Source: Endocalyx cinctus
Taxonomy: Eukaryota > Ascomycota > Sordariomycetes > Amphisphaeriales > Apiosporaceae
Direction: 5' to 3'
Length of the DNA: 64,000 nt
Assembly: GCA_001600455.1 (NCBI GenBank)
Contig: BCKC01000002.1
Location: 744,001-808,000, forward strand
Shown here: one piece after another, positions 11,910-22,371 of the stretch
How positions within the stretch are numbered: position 1 is the stretch's first letter
How the letters are laid out: each line of letters begins with the position of its first letter
The notes under the pieces: generated by a model
The model's input: the letters and a program-made list of their open reading frames with translations, nothing else
Databases searched by the model: none
What the model was told of the DNA's origin: nothing
Program-made: the position numbers and the translations under genes

Positions 11910-14299
11910 TTACCACGCCTGGTCCCGTTTGTATGGGTGCTGGGGGTGCTGGCCCTTGGTTGATCGAGATGAGACACGTCTTGAGCTTGAAAATCTTTCC
12001 GACAGCCTAGCCTTTGCTTCCCTATCCCCAGACGCGACGCAGAATTGGAAGCAATCGTCATCTTTCTCGATGCTGTCCTGGATAAAAACACCCGAATCTG
12101 CACCAGCGGTATCGTCCATATCTTGACCATTGTCATCCTCTCCATCGTTATCATCCTCGTCACTCAAGTCGTGTTTCTCTTTACCACCATCGCTTCTACC
12201 TTCCTTTGCCTCATCACCCTCTGCGTTGGGCATGCGCTGTTTGCCCTTCGCTCTGCAAGCTCTTCGAGCTCGGGGGTATTCCCTTGCCTTTGCTAAGAGG
12301 GTAGTGTTGTCCTCGCTCTCTAAACCGACGTGAATCGAGTTTGCGCCCTTGTTGCAATATAACGGAAACACTACCTCATTAGCCCGTTTGCGACGTCCGC
12401 CACGGACTTCGAATTTCTCCATGATCAAAACCATGTCGTTTCCGCTTCCGGCTAGTTTTAAGGTCAAGTACCACTGACCTGCTCTAGGCTTTCCGAGCTC
12501 TAGAAAGTCGTAGCACATGGAAGCTTGTAGCGTGTCGGGGCTCTTGTGGAATCGTTCGAACACGGGATCGCATATGAGTTTGTACTCGTCCTGACCGTTT
12601 GTGGTAATAGGAAACCCGTTTTGAGTATTCTGGGCATCCCTCAGGTGTTAATAAACCAAGCAATACAAATATGGGGCACAAAACGAACCTTGCTTAGCAT
12701 GAAAAAGGCAACGTTATCCCACAATCGATCTGGATTTGGGTCCTGTTTAGTTGAACCTGAACGTCTGTGGAGGCCAATCGCCGCCCCTCTGTCAAAGAAC
12801 TGCTCCACTTTCATAGCGCGTCCAACAGCATAGGCGGCCCCTTGGGCAGTCTTGTTGCTGCTGTTAATTATGTTAGTATCGAGCGACTTCTGAGTAACAA
12901 TAGCAATATTATATCGGAGACAGCGTACTCATGTGATATGTTCATCGATGTATCGGCGAAGAGGGGAGGAGGGAGGCCACTCGTTTGACACATCTGCTCC
13001 AGTTGATTTTGTAGCCAGAGGTGTTTCGATGTACCGCCGGATACCACGACCCTCGCATTGACGTTTTGAATAGTTGACAACTCTTGAATCTTCTTGGAAG
13101 CCATCTCCAAAGGTAACCGGAGAGCATCGTCAAAGCATTGTCTCACGGCCCTAGATTCGAGATAAACTTGGAAATAATTTCCATCCTTCCCAAAATAGGC
13201 ATAGTGAAGCCCTTTCTGAAGAGTTCTTGGGTTATTTCTTTTGAGGCAAAAGTTGTCGAGGAATTGCTGTTTCTTGTTAGGGGACATGGGCCAGCGGTGT
13301 ACGATCTCTTGACCAATGTTATATTCCCATTGCTCGCTGCCTCCGCCAACACCTATTTACCAGGACGGTTAGTCATGTACTTGACAGGGAAAAATTTTGT
13401 TGAATAAAATGAAAAAAAAAACATACCTTCAGTGCTCCCAACTAGGTAGAAGCAAGGCACATCTTTCTCTCTATCTACCATGCAGAACGTACAAGCGTTC
13501 TAGACCGGCTCGAGTTAGCGCTAACTCCAAAAAGGGTTAAATTGGCTTAGGAAACTGACCAGGCTGTGGCCTCCGAAGTCGAGAAACAGTACAACGTCTT
13601 GCTCGTTGCGGTCCGATTGCCATGGCAGAAATTCGGGGAGATATTCAGTACAGAGTAAGTGGGCAAGTGCTTCGGTCTCGTACACGAAATAGATATCCTT
13701 TTCGGGGATACGGAAAGCTTGAACAATGAGGCGTCGGTATAGGTCTTCGAACTCGAGGGTCCATTGAGCTGGAATGGAAAGTCCTATAGTGGTCAATCGA
13801 TAGTTAAACGCTTGACACTTAGCTTCAACAGCGTCACGTATTTTCGAAAAAATGGCATGGAGGCCTTGGAATAAGCGGTCACGAAATTCAGCGTCGTTAG
13901 CTCTTTTCATCAATCCTTCGGCAAGACGATACTGTTGGGATATCTCATCAGAAGCATGTATCAGAGTATAAAAAGAATATTTTGCTGATGTAGATTCACG
14001 CGTCGGATCAGTTATTTGGTCCAGATAGATGTGTTCGCTAGATTCGAAAGGATAGATGAAAGAGGACCAGTCATTGGCTGTGGTCTTTGTGTTGTCTGAT
14101 TGTCCCTGATCACGATTCTGGATAGGCATGCCTTTTCCATTGGGACGTTGAAACAAGAGATAACACCGACAGCTGGTGCTTCCAAAATCAATACCTATGC
14201 CGCTGTTTAGGAAATATTAGAAAGAGGTAAAAACCAAAGGCTAATCTCAACATCAGCGACTAAATTAGTTACATACACATCTTCCCGGGGTTTGGCCAT
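11910..14299 (-). CDS. Hsp70-like ATPase, HSPA12 type
   Basis: Six exons (14277-14299, 13560-14202, 13427-13499, 12860-12929 excluded as intron; coding pieces are 12929-13352, 12689-12860 and 11910-12629) give 684 residues. The phosphate-1 motif GIDFGSTS is at about residues 10-17, phosphate-2 is LDFGGHS near residue 216, followed by the GVGGGSEQWE stretch, and the adenosine motif is VVVSGGTSKHLWL. This is the divergent actin/Hsp70-fold ATPase group that fungi have in several copies; it lacks a classical substrate-binding domain. The C-terminal third is different: a basic patch and then a long Asp/Glu-rich stretch (around residues 595-635) and a Ser/Arg-rich tail. Client and partner are unknown. 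The splice at 12689/12629 is essential, because the frame otherwise stops after exon 5. Confidence 0.85.
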
Positions 14300-15294
14300 G
14301 GTTTTCGATCCGTCGAACTAGATCAGCGACGTTATTCAATATCTGGAACACGCTTTTATTGAGATTTATAGCAATATTTATAGCAATATAGCAATATAGC
14401 AGTAGATGGTTGAATTGACAGAGGAAAGTGGGAAGTACACAGCGTGGAGTTGAAGATAATGGGTGATTAGGCCTCAAGTGTCGGTTTAAGGAATACCAGG
14501 TTTATTAGGGATTTCAGCAGGTGGTTATACGTTGATAACGTTTGAAAAACGTAAATTCGGAGAAAAGTTTGTAATCAGACACCGATTATTATTATCCCTA
14601 CCTAGGTACTATTAAAAAGCTACAATACTACCTACTAAGTATAAACAGGTAAGTAAAATACCTAGGTAGGTCACTCTTGTATTATTACCTACTTAACCTA
14701 AGTATATAATAATTACTAAAAAGACGTAATGCTTGGGGAAGATACTTCGAGTTGACGAAGCAAGTATCCGTGAGCCCTTGCTCTTTCATTCTATTATCTG
14801 AACAATTAAAGGAGGGTTACATACCTAACTAGGTATATTGCACGAATACATTGTCGAAGAAACCCAGAGGCAAACCTCCGGGGAAGTAATCCGTTGCTGC
14901 AGCCGAAATACAGCAAGTAAAATTAATTAATTAAATCTCAGCCTTGAGCGCGTTTTATCCTATGAAACCGACCCCTCCTGCAGCAGTTGCAACGATATTA
15001 TGCCTCACATCCAATCACGGCCCTTGTACCCTTGTCCGAGTAAACAAAAACAGATAAAAATCGTCGAGCACGGCCAATGAAATTATATCTATAAAACCCG
15101 ACTTTATTTTTATTTTTAAGAAAAGAAAAAGAAAGAAAAAAGAAGAAGAAGAAGAAGAGACGGACGAGGAGGGGAGAGAAAATAAAACAATAAGGGAGAA
15201 GGTCCAAACTGATACCTATCATCTAACTAAGTAATTAATTCAAACTAAAGATACAACGTCTTCTTCTCTTCTTTCCTATTGCCCTTAGTAAGTT
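14300..15294. other. Divergent intergenic region with TACCTAGGTA palindromes
   Basis: Separates the Hsp70-like gene (-) from the gene starting at 15295 (+). It holds two exact TACCTAGGTA palindromes (14599-14608 and 14659-14668), a related TACCTAACTAGGTA at 14822-14835, and an A/GAA-rich run at about 15110-15180 just before the next start. No coding signal. Confidence 0.6.
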
Positions 15295-16412
15295 ATGGAA
15301 GACGAAAAGAGACAAGCTACGAAAGCCTTATTAGAGGTTCGCCAGGCTTCAAAGGAGGCTTGCCAACAAATGATGAAAGATGTAGTCACCGTATACCAAC
15401 AATTTCGAAAGCAAAGTCTCGAGATGATCAAACAACGAGATGAAATAATCGCAAATATTTCCGCCAAATCACCGCAGATTGGCTCGGACCTAGAAAATGA
15501 TCCAGACTTGTATCCGCACCCTCCCAATCTTACTTTTGACAATAAAGGGATTCGTTACCTCTTTCAAGCCAACCCATCTTCATATTTGGACCTAGCCACC
15601 TCTACGCCACAACCGAGCTTGTTAATTGATCAGGTAAGTGAAACTTTGTTCTTTTTTTTTCTCTCGGTATATCAGTCAAATTACCTAGGACGGTCCCACG
15701 ACAGCTACGTGTTCACATTCTGATGCCGAGTGTGTAGGATGCAGAAGAATCCGAAGATTTAGTGTCGACACCAGAACAGCCTTCTCAGCCTTCATCTTCG
15801 AGTCCATCCCCATCGCGAATTAAAGCGGACCTGAAAAACCCTAGCCACGATAAACCTGAGCAAGATCAACCACAGCCAAAAAGAACACTCCGACGTCGGC
15901 CAAGCCCAGCGCCAGTCGAGCTATTCCCGTACGCTTCAGCTCTCGAAGGTTACCTACAGCAGCCACCAATACTGATTAAGCATGTTACGAGAGGTAATCA
16001 ATGGATCTTTCGCTACAAACTTCGGTACCAGAACAAGACGTACAACTCCCTGTACACTTTGAGATGTCCTTCGAATAGCTGTGACAGTGCCATATTCACT
16101 AAAAACCCTTTGGTTGATGGTCGAGCAGAGGAGCACCTCAGTAAATGCGGCCAACCTTTCAAGAACGAAAGGGACATGATCCGTCGCTATGCCCGAATAG
16201 GTAAGCATCCTGGCTGACATGCCCACACATTGACAATCCATCCTTTATAGTACATATTATCTGGGGTACACCTAACATTATCGGTTAAATTTATAGTCAA
16301 GCCAGATTCCAAAAACAAAACCGTCGGCTGGCACTGGGCTAAGGAACACAATTCTAAACTCTTGGGAAGAAACGAGGCTCATCTCGAAAGCGAGAACATC
16401 GACACAGCGTGA
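15295..16412 (+). CDS. Hypothetical protein with N-terminal coiled coil and C2HC zinc-finger-like domain
   Basis: Three exons (15295-15633, 15738-16200, 16297-16412) give 305 residues. Residues 1-65 are a charged amphipathic helix, probably a coiled coil. Residues 115-165 are Ser/Pro/Lys-rich and look disordered. A C-terminal domain (about 170-290) has C223-x4-C228-x17-H246-x3-C250, a spacing compatible with one zinc ion, followed by a W/H-rich end (VGWHWAKEHN). I do not recognise the family. The layout (dimerising helix, linker, small zinc module) suggests a nucleic-acid-binding or adaptor protein, but this is inference. Both introns have canonical donors (GTAAGT, GTAAGC) and keep the frame, which supports a real gene. 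Confidence 0.75.
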
Positions 16413-18540
16413 TATATTTCGGAAAGACACAGTCGATGGATGAGAAGCTTGCTATACAGCTAGGTGATATATCTATCAATCGAATAACCATTTCCTACAT
16501 GTATGCATGGTTCCCGCGCTAGGATACATGGGCATGCTAGTGCGTGCACGGGCCACTACCGGAACTAAACCTCTTATACTTGGCCACCACCCAGCTGGAA
16601 ATACGTCGTTCCGCACAGCGGTGTTCTCGTCCTTGTTCAATATAACGTACAAGTGACTATATATTAGATGGATATGGGATGGTACGGACTATATATATGA
16701 TAATATATATGTGATAGCGTACACTATAGTATTATATGATAGTATATGATGGTATATGTGATATAGTAGTAAGTGCTCTCTATAAATATAGTGAGGGGTA
16801 TGCTATAAGTATAGTGGTAAATACATTGTAATTATAGTAGTGACTACGCTGTAATTATAGCCACTAAAATACCAAATATTAATTATGTAAGTATTACGGA
16901 GTATATCACTAAGATATAAAACTATCAAAAATGAAGATAATATTTTTGATTTCGTGTTTTATTAGCTGCTTTTACTAAGTAGCTCAGTGAAAAATACGTC
17001 TTAAATAAATCTTGTCGAAAAAGAAAATGTCCATACTGTTTGCTAGCTCCTAATCCCCACGCAGTTGTGAGTGAAATGTATGTTTTTCAATTTTTCCCAA
17101 ATTCCCAGTGAGTGCTCCGACCAGTTTAGGTAAGCGTATTTATGATTACATAATCAACAATTGCTCCAGGGCTGGGACTTTCGCGATTCCTCATAAGCGT
17201 TTTACCCTTTTCATTCGCGACGCCAATTACATAGTTAGGCAGCACTTCATACTCCATATTCCAGGTACATAATTAAACTCGATCGATATCTATGACCAAA
17301 TGTAATTGAATTTTCTCTTGCGCAACTCCGAATTACCTACGACCAGCAAAAAATAACTCATGCCGGCCTCTCAAAAGAGAGAGAAAAAGAAACCTTCAAC
17401 TTGCTTTTTCGCCACACCACTTTTCATACTTCCCACCTACTCGGGAAAAAGCTTCGTCACGGTTTTCGTGAAACTTGAACAGTACAAATCTTTGAAATCG
17501 AACTCGAAGCATCCATCTTATATCATGAGTCCTTATACTTCATACCCTGGCTAAGATAGCTCGAGTCGGTCCTGTTCAAGGGTGAGGAAGACGGAGAAAG
17601 ACGAGTCGCATTTCGCACATCTTCGCCTCCGAGGTAGCCGGTTCCCGTACTAAAAAAACAAGAGCCACCATGAGATGATTGAGTGATAATCAGGACCACA
17701 AGATCAGGTTTCAGACCCTGGAATGCACCATAGAAGCAAGATATTAAGAAGCGGTGCGATGATTGACTAGGTAAGCACTTCACAAGTATGTCACTCCTTA
17801 ATTACAGTCTTCTGTTGTAGTCCCATGGCTTCTTAGAATCCGGGGAAAAGTTGTTTTCAGCCTCTTCTACCCTAACGTAGAAGTACCCAACAAAGAAGTA
17901 GGGCTCTCAAGAAAAACACCCCAGTTCCTACCCCGCGCACACTTTCAGAAGTGCGACCTCGATTCGAAGTCTAGATCGGACCAGGCATGCGACAAGTATT
18001 TATATCGGGCAGATCGGGTTAACTGGAGACTCGAGTTGGAGGCGGCACGGTGAGCTGACCCTGGTTGGTGATCCTGGCTGGTGGGCTGATGACTAGGGGG
18101 TACTGTCGCTGTTGCTTACAAACATTGGGAATGCTGCATATTGGTGAATCTGACCCGAGAGCTGCATGTAATCATACACGCCTGCAGATAACACCCGGTA
18201 TATGTGCGGAGCATGACTCAGAATCTCGGTATTTATTCCCGAGCGATGAATCATGGATACCGTTTTTCTACAAGAAGTGGAAAGGGAGAGAGCGTCAATA
18301 AACCATATTTCCTCCTATCTAGATATTGACAATTTGTAGGCTAAAATAGTGTATAGTTTCGATAAACGGTTTTTTTTTTTACTATGTTTTCACTATGACT
18401 AGGAGAAGCGATAGTGCGTTCTCTCAAGTAGAAAAAGACAGGTTAATAAGTATGTAATGAGAGTTTTCACCATATATATGCACACACGACCCTGTGACTA
18501 TATCCAACCATCCCACTTCAATCTGAAGTAACCAAGACTC
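16413..18540. other. Intergenic, about 2.1 kb without a gene
   Basis: AT-rich, stop-dense DNA. The first part contains the TATAGTA-rich low-complexity tract annotated separately. Open frames around 17360-17783 and 18065-18301 are short, lack splice continuation and show no family motif. Confidence 0.6.
16660..16870. repeat. Degenerate TATAGTA/TATATGATA low-complexity tract
   Basis: About 200 bp made of loosely repeated TATATGATA, TATAGTAGTAAGTG and TATAGTGG units. Units vary too much for a clean minisatellite; it looks like slippage-derived AT repeat. Confidence 0.6.
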
Positions 18541-19519
18541 TCAAGCGGCAGACTCGACCACCTTCATCTGGCCATTACTAGTAGGAAACATATCCTTCAA
18601 GAAGGTAAAATCGCCCTCGATGCTCAAGTCGGACATCTCCTCGATGCCGCAGACCTTCCTCTGGGCCGGCGTCATCTTCTCGCGCAGCTCTTGCGGGATC
18701 TTGTACGTCCAGTTGACCTGCGGCCTCAGGTGCGAGCTGACGTAATACCCGAACAGCAGGGCCCGGTCCCCGTCCGACGTGTTCCGCCCGCTCGTGTGCC
18801 ACAGGTCGCCCGACATCATGATGACGTCTCCGGCTTTGGCCTCGAAGGGGACGAGCAGATCGGGCGCGTTGTCCGGGATGTCGGCTCGCGTCGTCCACTT
18901 GTTCGATCCGGGTATGTATTTGGTGGCGCCGTTCTCGCCCGTGGCGTCCGTGAGGCACCTGAGAGTTTGATCTGTGTGAGTTTATCATCTACTTTTTTTT
19001 TTTTTTGGAAATTTACAATCTCGCTATTTTCTCACTCTCTCTTTCTCTATTTCCGCCTATATGTGTGTATGAAATTGTGCGAAATCAATATTCTACTCAC
19101 CAAATAGCATTCGTAACCCAAGTATTATTCCACGGGCCCGGATAATTCAAGCTCTGGTCGGAGTGGAGACACATGGACTCGGACCCCGGCCTAGCCACGT
19201 TGAGGTTGAAATTTGACACAATTAGCTTATCTCCTAAAACGGACTCGAGGAGGTCTAGCGTGGTCGGGTGGAACGTTAGATCCGTGAAGACGTCGTGCAG
19301 CTCCGGCTGGTACCACATCCGGATATTCTCGGGACTGGGGTCCAACCACGGCTGCCAGAGGGCCTGCCCTCGAGCCTCGGCCGTCTCCCGCAGGTCCATG
19401 AACCGCTTCAGTACCTCGCCCGCCTTCTCTTTCGTGATGACCGAGGGAATGACCACCCAGCCGTGCTCTTTTAAGTGCGCCTTTTCGGCGGCGAATGAAG
19501 TCTTCTTCTCGTCGGCCAT
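18541..19519 (-). CDS. Phytanoyl-CoA dioxygenase (PhyH) family Fe(II)/2-oxoglutarate oxygenase
   Basis: Two exons (19101-19519, 18541-18958) give 278 residues, typical for the family. The iron triad is His119-x-Asp121 (in LHSDQS) and His193 (in GDLWHTSG), and Arg204, eleven residues after His193, is in the position that binds 2-oxoglutarate in PhyH. The enzyme should hydroxylate an acyl substrate, in the founding member a branched acyl-CoA at the alpha carbon. No targeting peptide or C-terminal SKL-type signal is seen, so cytosol is the default guess. The next genes are a class III CoA-transferase and an acyl-CoA dehydrogenase, which fits a role on a CoA ester (inference). Confidence 0.88.
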
Positions 19520-20481
19520 TTTTTATATGTGTAACGTAATACCAAAAAAAGAGACAAAAAAGTTCAAATCGATATAGGAGGATATCTGTACGGGAGAGCC
19601 ATGCGATGCTACCGGATTTAATATATAATAAATGTTAGAAGCCGTCTTACTCCTGTAGCTTACCCAAGCTCGAGAGGAGTGCATGCTTACACTTACAAGA
19701 TCTGCAAGGGTAGGAAACACCGGGGTTTGGCGTGCCGATCTATCAACCGCTGACGACGCCACAAGGATGCATATTCTAAGAAAATATTTTACAATAGTTG
19801 AATTATAGTAACTCTTATTATATCTATCTATCCTGCGAGGTACCTTTTATTCCATGACATAGCCGTCATTTTCTCGCGGGAGCATATTATATAAATATGC
19901 TTCTATACGATTTCTTAGGAATGTTACTTAGTAATCCGCAGGACAAAAGGACTACGCATCTATGCATATCCTATTCAAGAGCAGCGATTATAATTGATCC
20001 CTGATCCGTATATACCTAGATGTCTTTTTCGACCGGCACGGAGAGTCAGCCGACCGGGGACGGAGCGTGGATTGAACCGGCATCCCATCCGCTCGGATAC
20101 ACTCTGCATCTGCATGTAATCAGAAGGATTCGAACATGATGTGATATGTTAATTGTCACATTTTTTTTTTTTTTTTTACATGGGGTCGTTGGAGCTCAGT
20201 GAAAGATGCATGTGATTAAACCTAAGTGATAGTGACGTGTTAGAAGGTGGCCAGTCAAAAATTATTATTACAGCCCGGACATAGTGCTGATGTAAGATGT
20301 CGGACGAAAATCTTACCTCTCATAACGAGGAAGAAGGAACACGAGTATATTCTCAAAATGAGTGAAGGGTAGTTCGGTGAGATAGATCGTAATTAATTCA
20401 ATATAATAGTACACGTCTTAAAAAAAAAACGCGATACTCGGTGAAGAAGTCAATAAGTGCAATTTAAATGACTACCTATAA
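19520..20481. other. Intergenic between PhyH and CoA-transferase genes
   Basis: Promoter side of the PhyH gene and 3' side of the CoA-transferase. Contains a 17-nt poly-T run at about 20161-20177. No gene seen; a tRNA-like B-box near 20085 was tested and rejected. Confidence 0.55.
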
Positions 20482-21810
20482 CTAATCCTTCTCCTCAATG
20501 CCCAATTCAGCGAGTATCGCCTCATTATGCTGACCAACCGTCGGTATCTCATCCATCCTCACGTCCTCCTTCTCCTTAATACCGGGAGGTAGTAGCGCCG
20601 GGACCTTCCCAGCGGGGGTATCCACCTCGGTCCACCTCCCCCTCGCGCGCAGCTGCTCGTGCTCCCACAGGCCCTCCATATCGTTAACGCGGGCGTTCGC
20701 GATCTGGGCCTGGTCCAGCCGAAGGATCGCCTGCTCGACCGACAAGTTCGCCATCTTACCGACGATGATCTCCCTCAGCTTCTCGCGGTTCTCCGACCGC
20801 AGCGAGTTGTTGACGAAGCGCGGATCCGTCGCCAGGTCCGGCTGATCGAGCACTTCGGCGCAGAGCCGGGCCCACTCGCGCTCGTTCTGGATCCCGAGCA
20901 TGACGGACCCGCCGCATCCGGTGGGGAAGGGACCGTACGGGTAGATGGTCGCGTGGGAGGCGCCGACGGGTTTGGGCGGGGGTTGGCCGTCGAACGCGTA
21001 GTAGAGTGGGAAGGTCATCCATTCCGCCATCGCTTCGAGCATGGAGATGTCTAACCTCGATCCTTTCCCCGTCTTGCCTCGCTTGAGGAGGGCGGCTAAT
21101 ATGCCCGAGTACGCGTACATGGCCGAGGCGATGTCCGCGATGGAGATGCCCACTTTAGCGGGTTCCCCGTCCTGCGTGCCGGTCACGGATAGAAGCCCCG
21201 CTTCGCTCTGCACTAGTAGATCGTACGCTTTCTTGTCCCTGTAGGGCCCGGTATCTCCGTATCCGGATATATCGCATACGATGAGCGAAGGATATGCATC
21301 TTTCAATTTCTCATACGAAAGACCTAGCCGATCACTCGCGCCAGGTGCTAGGTTCTGAACTAGTACATCTGATTTTGCCAGAAGCTTTTTAAGAATATTT
21401 AGGTGCTCAGGCTGCTTCAGGTCTAATGCAAGACTTTCTTTTGATCGATTCGTCCATACAAAATGCGAGCACAGTCCTTTAACTCTTGTGTCGTAAGCTC
21501 GCGCAAAATCTCCGACTCCGGGTCGTTCAACTTTAATTACCCGTGCGCCGAGGTCGGCTAATTGACGGGTACAAAATGGTGCGGCGATGGCTTGCTCGAG
21601 ACTAACGACTGTAATACCTTCGAGTGGTAACGTTTTACGTGATTGAGTAGTCGAATGAGATGCAAGATTCCTTCTCGATCCGATACACGATGTGCGATGT
21701 AATTGCGTCTGGTGGTACAAACTTCGAGTCGGGGTAGCTTGAACTAAATGCTTGCCAGGCCCTGATTTGCACCATGCAGAAACCAATAACTTCGATGAAC
21801 GACAAGCCAT
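20482..21810 (-). CDS. Class III (CaiB/BaiF) CoA-transferase, probably mitochondrial
   Basis: A single exon of 442 residues. Residues 1-58 are rich in Arg/Ser/Thr and low in acids, as in a mitochondrial presequence. The family III core starts at LPLEGITVVSLEQ; the catalytic Asp, which forms the aspartyl-CoA thioester, is Asp197 in KAYDLLVQSEAG. The glycine-rich ISGYGDTGPYRD motif precedes it. It moves CoA between a donor acyl-CoA (often succinyl-CoA) and an organic acid; human SUGCT and bacterial carnitine CoA-transferase are in this family, but the acid cannot be named from sequence. The gene starts 561 bp from, and is divergent to, an acyl-CoA dehydrogenase, so the two are probably co-regulated. 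Confidence 0.92.
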   Translation of the reverse strand: MACRSSKLLVSAWCKSGPGKHLVQATPTRSLYHQTQLHRTSCIGSRRNLASHSTTQSRKTLPLEGITVVSLEQAIAAPFCTRQLADLGARVIKVERPGVGDFARAYDTRVKGLCSHFVWTNRSKESLALDLKQPEHLNILKKLLAKSDVLVQNLAPGASDRLGLSYEKLKDAYPSLIVCDISGYGDTGPYRDKKAYDLLVQSEAGLLSVTGTQDGEPAKVGISIADIASAMYAYSGILAALLKRGKTGKGSRLDISMLEAMAEWMTFPLYYAFDGQPPPKPVGASHATIYPYGPFPTGCGGSVMLGIQNEREWARLCAEVLDQPDLATDPRFVNNSLRSENREKLREIIVGKMANLSVEQAILRLDQAQIANARVNDMEGLWEHEQLRARGRWTEVDTPAGKVPALLPPGIKEKEDVRMDEIPTVGQHNEAILAELGIEEKD

Positions 21811-22371
21811 TCTTGAAGCAAAGATATTAACTATATAAAAGAAGATAATGTAGATTTTTAGCGACTTATATTATTTATTTAGTATAATGGTTATCATAGT
21901 AAAATCCGTCAACTAGAATTGGCCAAAAGTGGTGTATGTTATGATGGCTTATAATTTTCCGTGGGGGTACTTATGACGGATTCCCTATGCTCGGTTATGA
22001 TCAAGATTGTACAACGACTAAGTATACAACCATTTCTCCTGCACGCTGTCTTTTCTCTCTTCAATAATTCAATTGAACCTCGGTCAATTCATTGTTATGA
22101 CAAGTCCTGCAAGTAACACACGAGCTACCCCAAGACAGCGGGTCTGGGAAGCCCCGGGAATAAGATATACCCCACAGTCCTACATACCTGTGGGATTCCA
22201 GTGAACTTACGTATATAGTAAGTAATTATTTATCATCGGAAGCTATCTTCCTACTATCGATATATAAACCATAGAGAAGGTATACATACAACTTGTGATT
22301 TAACTTTATCCTATAATTTGTAAAGAATCGTGGCTTGTTTGATTAATTTCTAGATCCGTATCATAGTTACA
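21811..22371. promoter_or_regulatory. Shared divergent promoter, CoA-transferase / acyl-CoA dehydrogenase
   Basis: The 561 bp between the two start codons must hold both promoters. One CCTCGG (22078-22083) matches the core bound by FarA/FarB, the fatty-acid regulators of Aspergillus; a single 6-mer is weak evidence. No other regulatory element is clear. Confidence 0.45.

Noticed and set aside
20075..20095. tRNA-like B-box (GGTTCAATCC on the minus strand)
   Set aside because: The T-stem has two mismatches and no matching acceptor stem or A-box exists at the proper distance.
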